From Scleroderma bovista (lineage: Eukaryota; Basidiomycota; Agaricomycetes; Boletales; Sclerodermataceae), in the NCBI GenBank assembly GCA_037178675.1, contig JAYMGJ010000452.1, positions 1 through 16,269 on the forward strand: a stretch of DNA of 16,269 bases, given 5' to 3'. This document shows positions 1 through 8,931 of this stretch, one piece after another. The notes under the pieces are model-generated. The model ran no database searches. It was given only the letters and a program-made list of their open reading frames with translations, and was not told the origin of the DNA. The position numbers and the translations under genes are program-made. Each line of letters begins with the position of its first letter. Position 1 is the first letter of the stretch.

Positions 1-546
1 TCACTCCAAACACACATGGATTGTGATATCTGTTGTTACATATAATATTACATATTACATGTCGTTATTTGGTGTCATTTTGATAGCATAAAATGCGCAG
101 AAATGCATGGTATCAATTTTGCGTGAAATTGTACACCCAGTGTTAGACGAATATGGAAATGCTGTCTGGTCTAAACATCGCATCAAACAAAGACATTTAT
201 AGGCTACATACATCTCTCTAGCGCAGAATTACATACACCGATTTCTGCAGGATTAAAGTACCTATCTATTTATAGTTTGCTATTGATGGCATCATGTATT
301 AATAACAATGATTTCATGGTGTCATATATAAATGGGTGATGAGAGTGGATGGAATGTCGTTGTGATATTATTGACAACTATTCTACGGGTGGTGTATGGT
401 TATATACAGTGTTATGGCGCCAATAATCAGAGCTGAAGCGCCGATATGTTGTGTTGTATTTGTTCTGATTACACACACCGTATCTACAAATCAGATCGAA
501 CGTTCTAACCATCTCACGTCTTGCCACCATCTAACTCACGACATCG
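1..546. other. 5' flank of the ParB-like gene, with two palindromic repeats
   Basis: No credible coding region is seen. The stretch is AT-rich and holds two copies of the imperfect palindrome described below, at 95-131 and 221-250. The short open stretch at 396-578 overlaps the start of the next gene in another frame and is not protein-like. Promoter elements for the gene at 547 must lie here, but I cannot name a clear TATA box. Confidence 0.5.
95..250 (+). repeat. Imperfect palindrome element, copies 1-2
   Basis: Copy 1 (95-131) has left arm GCGCAGAAAT and right arm ATTTTGCGTGAAATTG. Within the right arm CAATTT and AAATTG flank TGCGTG, so the arm is itself palindromic. Copy 2 (221-250) has GCGCAGAATT, ten bases, then ATTTCTGCAG, and could fold into a stem of about 8 bp with a 10-nt loop. 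The same plan recurs across the left 8 kb. Confidence 0.65.
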
Positions 547-3500
547 ATGCCCCCAAAGGAGAAAAGAAAGGTTGCTGACGGTAAGGTGGACAAGGGGAAG
601 AAGGGAAAGGGAAAGGCAGCAGAAGTTGTGGAGAAGGTGAGTCATAGAATCATCACACGATGATCATGTACTGACGATTGTGTGCGATTAACGATCAATC
701 TATAGAAACAAAAGATCAAGGACACTTTGCTGAGTGCCCCAGCCAAGACGACAGAAAAGGCGCACGATGCCTTAGATGAAAAGTCGAAGAAGGACAAGGC
801 GGCATTGAAGGCATTGATTGGATACGCTCGTTTGGACATTCTTGAACATGCCGATCGACTCAAGTTTGGAGAATACAACCCTCGTCATGTCGACAATGCT
901 CAAGTACAAAAATTGCTCGAATCATTTTACATCAACAAGGTAGATTGGTATCTGCCTGACCATCTAATCCATCTCTTCGTTGACAGAAAGCTCCTGGTGG
1001 GGCAATGTTGGTCTGACGATAAGTATGCAGGGGAGAAATTGCCGAAGGTGGAGATCATGAACAGTGCACCCGCGGACTGGTGCTTTGTCGCAGCAGGGGG
1101 TCAGCATCAACTCGAGGCCCTGAAACTTTGGATCGTGAAGATCCAAAAACTACTCAATGACAAGCAACAGGAAGAGAAGAAGATCCTGAACCAGGAAGTC
1201 AATGACGAGATGAAAGATGAGACGCTGGTATATTTGACAAACATGCTTCAACCGCAAATCGACCACCTCAAGGCAAAGGTGATGGCAAACGGGAGTTGGA
1301 TCGTAGCTCTCTATGACAAAGGTGTGCCATTCATTCTATTCATCATTTCACGATGTCCCTTTCTGTCTATCCAATCATCGTGACCACAATATCATGCGGG
1401 ATACAGTGGATCCAACACATCACAAAGTCTATTTTGTCATATTGTCTAAATTGCGCAGATCCACGGTATGTCGTTTCCGCGTGATTTCAAACATACATCT
1501 ATACTGATTTACCCCTTTTCCTTTCATCGGACACCAACCGTATCAAACCAATTGTCCATGTTGGTGAGAACACATCGTATGTCACGCAAAATTAAGGTGC
1601 ACTGATTCTGCATGATATTTGCAACATATACGAGGTAATGTGTTGTTTCGTGTTGTCATATTTTATCGATAAATAACTATTACTGATCAAACAGATATCA
1701 AAGACGCACATCAAACACTTTATCCATCATGTGTGTGTCTAATCGGTCACTGACATCAACATTTGTTCACAATACATATCACGCAGATCGACATGCCATC
1801 AGTTTCGCGTGAAACTTGGACATTACCCATCGATATTCATTGTACACCCCGCATGATATATTTTCCGATTCCATCAGATCCATTCCTTTGTCAATCACAT
1901 TTCTATATCAACTTTAAACTAACATCACACAGTCAAGGTCAATACCACCGTCGCCATTCATCTCTCACAAAATGAAATGAAATGGGTGTATATGGAGACG
2001 CCGATGGAAGGACTCGTCATCAGGCAACGGGCGATGAAGTCTGCACGCGTCGATTGGAGCACTATCACCACGTCCACGGATATTCGAGGCATATCAGCCA
2101 AGCAACACGATATATTACGCCAGGATTATGGTTGGAATCTGGTCAGTGTCATGGATGCATCAAAGGACATCTTTTGGCAGGACAAATGAATCAACTTGCT
2201 CAATCACTTGCATGCACTGATATTCTCCCCAGAGGGAGGCGTGCGTCATGGTTCATCTTCTCGTCCTCACCTAACACTGATTCTGTTTCAGTTGATCGCA
2301 TATATAGCTCATGTCCTGGAGGATCGATTCAAGTTATGTTTCAATAATGTTACATTGGATGACAAGGACGTAAGGCATCTCATGCAACAGGTCAAGAGAG
2401 ACGAGCCTGAAGCAATCAAACAACTCGAGAAGATCTATGAATCCTTGAAGGATGCGACCTGTGTCACCGATGCTATGACATTGAAGATTCGCAAGGCTAT
2501 CGAGGAGGCCTTTGTAACTACTATCGCCGAAACGAGTGCAACGAACTACCTTGGCAACATGTCTGACATCACATGGGTGATGGCATACAAGGAATATGTC
2601 TCGACTATCACGAGGATGATCGAGGACATCGTGTCTGGTATGAGGGCGGATGGATCTATCAACAATATTCCTGAAGATGTCTCCATCGCCCTCACAACAT
2701 GTCATCTCAAGATCAAAGTCGTCGTCGCCCATCTTGTTGACAAATATCACAACTTCCCTTTCTTCTGCCCCTCCTTTCTTGTTTCTCTACGTGATCATTA
2801 CTCGAAGATTTCATGTGCGATTCTTGAGGTGCGTCCATCCATTTTCACAGTCCATTTTCGTGTGGAAGTGCAGTACTCCATTTCTGCGCAATCCATGTGA
2901 CCTCGACTAATGATATCATACACAGTACTCTGCATGGTGGACCCCATTCATCTACTCTACGAAACTCTTCCCAAAGGACTGGAACCCGGGATCCCCAAGT
3001 GCAGACATGATCCGTGCCATTCTAGCACATCCATCATTTGACATGGATGAACGCAACAAAGTCCTTGATCAAGTTAGTCCTCCATTCTTTTGATCTGAAA
3101 TTCATTCCGATTCGCACCTTCAGATCGTGCAATTGACATTCGATTACTACGCCGCCTTCGTCAATTTGGAGGCGCAACTCACCTCTGCATCGATCCCTTC
3201 GCGCCCGACAACTCAGTCCGACTTGTTCAAGATATTTGATTTCCCTGCCACATCTTCAACAAAAAAAAATCAAGAACAGCTGTCGAGGAGGTTGTCGAAG
3301 ATGAGGACACCAAACTTGATGTAGAGGACAAAGATGCCGTGGGTGAAGACGATGATGACGAGAATTCAAAGGATTCGGAATGGGAGAAGGTCGATGATAT
3401 TGATCCAATCGAGGGTGAGACCCATGAGGAGCGTACCAAGCGCCGTACTTCTCAAAAGGATGCTTCCACTCTTCGTTCCGACCGCCTCAAAGCAGAGGGT

Positions 3501-5509
3501 TCAGAAGCTGCCTCCATTCTCAGAAGCAGTCGAAAGCTCGCCAAATCCAATCTGGTCCCATTATATCAGCCATGGTCTCGCAGGCATGCCATCGCCTCAC
3601 ATGCCCCGAAGGACACCTTCCGTGGAATCAATCTCATCCGAAACCACACTTGGCAGTGGGCCACCACCAGCTCCAACTCTTGGGTTCGCGGTTCGCGCAT
3701 TCTCGCTGGCAGTGCTATCGTCGAGCACTGTGTCATCATGGACTATCGTCGTAAACTGATCAACGATACCAATGGCGGTCTCTGTTTCCTTAGAAACAAA
3801 ATAGAGGCTGTCACCGAATGTTATCGTGTGGTCATCAAGAAAGGTCTTTGCCAAACAACATTATTCTCAAAGCAGCCTGCTTCCACTGCCACCAGCATTC
3901 CTTCGTCAAGCATGCCCATTCCCCTCGAATGGGCAGATCAGCTCATCGCACCCGCAAGCACCATCGAGGACTTTGACCTTGACAATGAAGTGGCGAACCA
4001 TGGCCGTGAAGTCACTCAAGCGCGCCAACGAAATGAGCTTCAACGTGCCATCACCACGCTTGAAGGTATTCCTATTTTCTGGCAAGATACCACTGGTTCT
4101 GCCACCAAGGCGGACAGGCCTTCCATCAATCCTCAAATTCAATCTGTCTTCGAGCAACTGGTAAAGGTATGATTTCATACTTCATCTGCTGAACCTCGTA
4201 CTAACGATCCATGTGTCTATTTCTGTTGTCGTAGTATGGAAACATCAATGCCTACGTCCAACGCCTTGGCTCACGTGCACGCGATATCGATCTCTCCGTC
4301 GCTGAGTCTGATGGCGAGCGCATCGACATCGAATACCATGGCATGACCGATCTCCCTTCTTCGAAAAAGGTCGTTGTGTCACAGAGGTTCGTTATTTTAT
4401 CTGCCCAGGAGGAGAAAGAGTTTCTGGCTGGAATCGACGAACAGGATTTGAATGTTGAACAACAGAGTGAGTTCTATTCTATCCAGTACTTGATGACCCA
4501 CCACTCACTACAAACTATCCTATAGCAGATAGAGGTCACAGCAGCCATCCCGAACAACCTACATTGTCCTCACCTCAGGTCGATGAAGACCATGCCCAAC
4601 ATGCGATATCCAAAGATCCATTCAAACCATTGTCCCAACAACCAGAAAGCAACGATGACCTGGATCCAACACAGCCCATCTCCACTCAAGGTGTGTATCA
4701 AACACTCTGTTTTCACGCAATTTCTGAGGGTATCGATTCTGCGCATTTTCATGGATCAAATATTGCTATGATCATTGACTCTCGTCCATCAAAACACATG
4801 CCAAATTGCGCAGAATCGATGTCCTGTAAATCTGCGTGACATTTGTATCTTGTATATCCAAGTACTATGCTCATTTATTGTACTCTTCTAGAGGATCCGC
4901 CGTCCACCCCTGGTTTGTCTCTTTCACACAATGATCTGTCCATGGAACTGATTTCATTTCACAAAAGTGATCGTCCATGAGTTGCTTCCCAAGGAACTTG
5001 CCTGGAAGCAACAAGGTTCCATTTCTTTCATTCCTCCCTCTCAATTCAATCTAATCTATTCACAATATCCAAGGTGATAAGCACGATAAACACGAATCTT
5101 ACACCATCAAGACTCGTGCTGCATCATCAAGGCCCCATCGCCAGCCTTCTCCTATTCGCCCTGGTAAGTTCATTCGTTCAACTCTATTTTAAATACACCA
5201 CATCGATCATATTATTAGGCCAGGCTTCAAATGCGATCCATCCTTCTCTCGACATGTCCAACAATTCATCCGATGCAAAGCGACGTCTGTCGTCTGATTC
5301 GCAGCATGCACAACAAGAATCGAACAAACAACCCGTCTCTCCACGCCATACGTCTCACTCATGTGCTAACGTTTCACCACTCACCCATCTTCCATTTAAA
5401 ATCAGAAAAAAGGGCTGCCAAGCGTCCAAAGACAGGTATGGGTGAGAAGAGTGCTGCAGCTGTAAACAAGATGGCTGGAGATGACGATCATTCTCAATTT
5501 GTTGCTTGA
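547..5509 (+). CDS. ParB/sulfiredoxin-like domain protein, about 13 exons, with two reading-frame lesions
   Basis: Exons inferred from GT-AG sites and phase: 547-636, 706-1321, 1933-2240, 2292-2828, 2926-3072, 3124-4166, 4235-4466, 4526-4690, 4892-4912, 4968-5015, 5074-5163, 5219 to an unresolved end, and 5406-5509; about 1,150 residues. The N-terminus is Lys-rich (MPPKEKRK). Exon 2 has NPR followed by an HVDNAQVQKLLESF helix, and then GGQHQLEALK, which resembles the ParB box GERRxRA. Across the 611-nt intron, exon 3 gives LSQNEMKWVYMETPMEGL, resembling ParB ENLQREDLNPIE. This order of motifs is that of a ParB/Srx N-terminal fold. No DNA-binding HTH domain is recognised. Exon 6 is acidic (VEEVVEDEDTK, EDDDDEN). 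The last exon has KRAAKRPK, a likely nuclear signal. Lesions are an in-frame TGA at 2187-2189 and a missing base in the A-run near 3261-3269. Function is unknown; the fold call is inference from motifs. Confidence 0.6.
1322..1932 (+). other. 611-nt intron of the ParB-like gene, holding three palindrome copies
   Basis: The donor GTGTGC at 1322 and the acceptor CACACAG ending at 1932 join exon 2 (…LYDK plus G) to exon 3 (TC AAG GTC) in phase 1, giving a clean DKVKV reading. It is about ten times longer than most introns of this gene. Palindrome copies lie at 1453-1488, 1583-1619 and 1780-1816. A seven-base micro-exon (1460-1466) is possible by splice signals but is not needed by the frame. Confidence 0.6.
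1453..1816 (+). repeat. Imperfect palindrome element, copies 3-5 (intronic)
   Basis: Copy 3 is GCGCAGATC, spacer, TTTCCGCGTGATTTC (1453-1488). Copy 4 is CACGCAAAAT, spacer, GATTCTGCATGATATT (1583-1619). Copy 5 is CACGCAGATC, spacer, AGTTTCGCGTGAAACT (1780-1816). The copy 5 right arm (1801-1816) is a 16-bp palindrome with one central mismatch. Confidence 0.7.
4691..4891 (+). other. 201-nt intron of the ParB-like gene with inverted palindrome copies
   Basis: The donor GTGTGT at 4691 and the acceptor TCTTCTAG ending at 4891 join a 165-nt exon to a 21-nt micro-exon in phase 1. The intron holds two palindrome copies in opposite orientation, at 4714-4745 and 4807-4843. It is three to four times longer than the introns of this gene that lack a copy. 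Confidence 0.6.
4714..4843 (+). repeat. Two palindrome elements in inverted orientation (copies 6-7)
   Basis: Copy 6 runs in reverse: CACGCAATTTC, spacer, then GATTCTGCGCA. Copy 7 runs forward: GCGCAGAATCGAT, spacer, then TCTGCGTGACAT. ATCGATTCTGCGCA (4732-4745) and TGCGCAGAATCGAT (4807-4820) are a perfect 14-bp inverted repeat with a 61-nt loop, so the intron transcript could form a long hairpin. Confidence 0.75.
4892..4912 (+). other. 21-nt micro-exon in the C-terminal tail of the ParB-like gene
   Basis: The sequence between TCTTCTAG and GTTTGTC is 21 nt, phase 1 at both ends, and reads E-DPPSTP across the junction. The neighbouring exons (165, 48 and 90 nt) are also multiples of three flanked by phase-1 introns. 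Their sites are plausible but weak (donors GTTTGT and GTTCCA), so this is a prediction from phase consistency. Confidence 0.45.
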
Positions 5510-5719
5510 ATTCTGACATACAGTACATGTTGCCCCATTTCAAACACAACATACAAATTAAATACATACTTTGTCGTGTCGTTACCGTGCTATGCATTTG
5601 TCATAGTATACATAACAGTGAACAATGGTGTCCGATTGTTTGATGTTCCTGACAAGAGTCCGCTTGTATTCAGATTTGTCCGTCAAATGTTTCTCTGGCA
5701 TGGGACACATATTTGTCCC

Positions 5720-6018
5720 ACAGAATCACACCAGCTTCATTTCGCGTGATATCGACAGTTCTATATCCTACGCACAATCGATGCATGTCCGTTTTGCGCG
5801 ACATCAACTTGTCAGATGTAGATCAGACCACTCCACCCTGTCCTCTGTGCAGAATCATCGGTGTCCAATTCCCCGTCATATCGACCACTGTTTGTCCGGA
5901 ATGCAACCATGTCACACACGTTTGTTTGACTTCTTGTACATGTCATTCACACTTCAATGTGTATGTTTCGACACCGCTTCTTCGCGCAGAATCTCACCCA
6001 TCGGTTATCACGTGACAG
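5720..6018 (+). repeat. Cluster of four palindrome elements (copies 8-11)
   Basis: The copies are at 5720-5755 (CAGAATC, spacer, TTTCGCGTGATATCGAC), 5770-5808 (ACGCACAATC, spacer, TTTTGCGCGACATC), 5847-5884 (GTGCAGAATC, spacer, TTCCCCGTCATATCGAC) and 5984-6018 (GCGCAGAATC, spacer, TATCACGTGACAG). Their starts are 50, 77 and 137 bp apart. A weaker relic may lie near 5899-5925. The flanking words TTTGTCC and ATCGAC also recur. Confidence 0.65.
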
Positions 6019-6939
6019 ACTTGGTGTTGAAGAACGTTGTCTCATCAGCGCTTGTTTCCTCAGGCATCCCATCCATGAATGAAACGAAATAAACTCTCAA
6101 CAATATACTGTCACATTCCGCTCGTCGACTACGTCCAGTAGCTGTCTGATACCCTAACGCTACTCGAACCTATGCCAACCACCACCTATTCTGGAATGCG
6201 TCGTTTCTCACAAAATATAACCCTTCTCCGCTACTCCTCCACAGGCACATATCTCACACACATGGAATCTTGTTCTTTAATCAGTCTCATCTCACTCGCT
6301 CTCTTTACAACCCCATGTACATCCCCCTTGTGCACACTCGCCATCGCATCCTCTCCAATCACAATGTCCTTTCTCCATCTACTCTTTCAACAGCTTCGTT
6401 CCTTCTCACTCTCATTCATTATCACTTGTCATTGCGCAATCCAACTTCTCGCCTCCCGCATTCAATCCTTTCCAACAACATCCATCGCTTCTCCCTTTCT
6501 GCTCGTGTTACAACAATGTGCATCCTCGTCTCCTTTGTTTTCGTGTGTGTCCTTCGTTTCCTCTTTTCACTCACAACACTCACGACATAACCAATAACCA
6601 TGTATCTTTGCTCATCATATCATCTCTATCTCCAGCACCAAATTCTTCTCTCCAACTGCCATTACATTCCTCACATAATCTCCGTCGATCCAACTCTCCT
6701 CCTCTGAATAAACAACCTCCCTTCCCCCAATCCATTGATCCGCTTTTTTTTTATCCACATAAGCCTTCTCATCCAATCCACCTCCGCATCTACCGTTCCA
6801 TCACAATCTTTCGTAATTCACTCCCCGCCCATTCAATCCTCTTCCTTCCGTCGTCCCTGTCCTATCTTACTGGTCCCCGACTACCCCGACCCTCCCTAAC
6901 TTAAACGTTCGCCTATGTTTTTCCACCTCCGCTCTCTTT

Positions 6940-6945
6940 TATAAA
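6940..6945 (+). promoter_or_regulatory. TATA box of the gene at 7006
   Basis: TATAAA lies 61-66 bp upstream of the ATG at 7006, followed by a C/T-rich leader. This spacing fits a fungal TATA promoter and supports 7006 over the ATG at 7046. Confidence 0.5.
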
Positions 6946-7005
6946 TCTCTCTTCCGCCCCTCCTCTTCCTTCCCTTCCTCCCTTAATATCTCCCCATTCC
7001 AAATC

Positions 7006-8931
7006 ATGTCTCATTCACGTTCAGATTCAGATTTCAGTTCCCCTCATGCGTCAGTCCACCTGTCCATCGTGTCGTCCCCAAAAACATACTCATCCGTTCC
7101 ATTCCTTTCATAGACGCCCTCTTCATCTTCCCATAGATGATGTTCACTTCCACGAGGACCACAGTGCCATCTCTGGCACTGACATCGACGATGTCAATGA
7201 TCCTCTCAACCCCTCCCACCCTATCGACCATGATGCTACACGCATCAACGAGGAGAGCAACGATAGTCCGTTCGACGTCGCAGACATCCCACAGCAGCTA
7301 TTGGCCAACAACGCCCATGATCAAACGGACGTTCACGTCGCCCTCTATCAAAACAACTCCTCTCACAAGCATGACTACTTCGCAAAGTTTAATGCTTCCC
7401 AACCAAAGTACATTTCTCTCAGCAGGTTGATCAACCTCTCCACTCAATCTCACGTCCAATCTGCTGTCAATCTCCTCACCACTCGCCATCGTCTCTCCAT
7501 CGATGACCGCTATATCGTCAATGTCAACAACCTGGACGTCATTCCTTGTGTCGGCCCACATTATCTTGATTATACTCTCTACGTCGGAGCTCATCGTGGC
7601 CTCGATGCTGCTCTTCCCAACATAGAAATCGACCACAATTGGTCATGCAAACTTATGTTCAGCATGACACATCAACTCTGGCCTGACAAGAACAGCAACG
7701 CACTGCCCTTTCATCCACAAGGTCAAATGATGTACATCGGCACCAGACTCGATGATCAGCTCTGGATCGCCATGGTCCCTAGGCAATTCTTTCTCAAAGA
7801 CGATACAGACCGTGCTCGCCATCGTCTTCCCGTCCTGGATGCACCCACCACTGCATTGGCCACTCGTCATCGACTCATGATGATCATGTTCTTCACCCAC
7901 GTCTTTACATCCATGTGACTCGCTGACATCCATTGTTTTGAAAGTTATCCTGACCCTCTGACCTATGCATCCATCAAGGAATCTACAGAAATCCTGTGAG
8001 TGATTATTTCGACCATATCTTACGTCTCGCACGGTAGTGGCATTCGTGCCGATGCTGACGTGCCACACACTTTCTTGCAACAATACATGACACCATCATG
8101 TATCACATATCATGGTCCATCAGACATGTCGTTTTCGCGCGGAATCAGACACCTCCGTTTTCGCACATTTTCGGACATCATATTGACCACCCCTTCACAG
8201 AGGCCGCATGGGCAAAGCATGACGTTCCTTCACCATGAGATTGCAAGACGTACAGCAACTCCATCGTGGCCTACGTGTCCTCTGGAGGGATTGGGTCAGA
8301 GCTGCTCCTAGATCCTGGAAGTCCGATGATTTCCTCCTCAACAATTCCCCCATCGGTATCACCATGCGATACGGTCAAAACCAGCGCATCACAATGCCCG
8401 GTCACGTCGACGTTGAGAGACTCAACTGGAGTCACGATCGCGATTTACGGTACATACATCAATTTACATTTTCCCTCGCCTCCCACATCAGGTGCGTATT
8501 CTTTCATATTTCCGCATCGCATCGATCCAGACATCGACCATCATCACACAGTGCTCTTACCGTCGATGAGTGGGATGTCATCGATCCTGGCGACATGGAG
8601 TATCATCATGGAGATCTTTACGACCGCATGGACAATGACGATGCTCGACAACAGGTTGATCTCGTCAATCTCCCTCTCCTCGATGACGATGGTTTTGAAA
8701 TAAATGTCTATGACGTTGGTGGCTATCGAGTTCCCAGATGCCTCCCCTCCCACTCCACCAAGTGCGGTGCTCTTCGAAGAACAGGACGACCAAGGCGATG
8801 ACATTCCCACGGACCCCACCTTTTTCATATACCCCATTGCCTACATCAGCAAACCAGCCCTTTTGCATAGCCGAGATGACAGCATTCCCAGGGTCACACC
8901 GCCCTGTCCAGCTTGTCACGGCCTGTGGTAA
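7006..8931 (+). pseudogene. Multi-exon gene of unknown family, probably damaged
   Basis: I do not recognise the family. A start at 7006 gives MSHSRSDSDFSSPHA, then a 64-nt intron (donor GTCAGT at 7050, acceptor CATAG at 7113). Exon 2 begins at 7114 in an open frame of about 270 residues, with an acidic N-terminal part (ISGTDIDDVNDPLNP) and a compact region near 7510-7800 (VGPHYLDYTLYVGAHRGL, TRLDDQLWIAMVPRQFF). A TGA at 7916-7918 interrupts it, yet the same frame continues protein-like (LADIHCFESYPDPLTY) to a GTGAGT donor at 7996. After the intron to about 8200, the next coding stretch (LHRGLRVLWRDWVRAAPRSW) is in a frame reached only by a slip near 8235 or a weak acceptor. It runs through another intron (8450-8530) to TVDEWDVIDPGDMEYHH, and a further frame change near 8706-8737 precedes FPDASPPTPPSAVLFEE, ending in TAA at 8931. 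Alternatively it is a 275-residue gene ending at 7918. Confidence 0.5.
8131..8146 (+). repeat. Palindrome half-element inside a gene-2 intron
   Basis: GTTTTCGCGCGGAATC matches the right arm of the palindromic element (compare the copy at 5770-5808). It lies in the candidate 205-nt intron 7996-8200 of the second gene, again a long intron. No clear left arm is seen. A second G+C-richer inverted word (GGCATTCGTGCC, 8039-8050) is nearby. Confidence 0.4.

Larger units (their letters stand above)
5510..7005. other. Spacer between the two left-hand genes: palindrome cluster, then C/T-rich tract
   Basis: There is no believable gene. The part 5720-6018 holds four palindrome copies. From about 6230 to 7005 the + strand is strongly C/T-rich, with runs such as CTCCTCTTCCTTCC, as is common just upstream of fungal transcription starts, though this tract is unusually long. 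Long open frames here are artefacts of the base bias (Ser/Leu/Pro/His-rich). Confidence 0.6.

Noticed and set aside
940..986. A possible 47-nt intron in exon 2 of the ParB-like gene (GTAGAT…TTGACAG)
   Set aside because: Splicing it leads at once to a stop, while reading through keeps one frame containing the expected strand (HLIHLFVDRKL) before the GGQH motif.
547..5509. A bacterial plasmid or phage partition locus (ParB with parS sites)
   Set aside because: The many GT-AG introns, lack of a ParA gene and the basidiomycete transposons show eukaryotic nuclear DNA. Only the domain and site resemblance are kept, as separate findings.
5625..6092. Open frame of 155 codons on the + strand
   Set aside because: It is built from four palindrome copies and has no protein-like character, splice context or family resemblance.
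6172..6904. Several overlapping + strand open frames
   Set aside because: They arise from the C/T bias, which removes stop codons in all frames; the products are Ser/Leu/His/Pro low-complexity.
2187..7918. TGA recoding (selenocysteine or reassigned codon), as both left-hand genes have an internal TGA
   Set aside because: There is one TGA in each gene, both genes also have frame slips, and other genes in the window use TGA or TAA/TAG normally at their ends. Pseudogenisation or mis-splicing explains it better.
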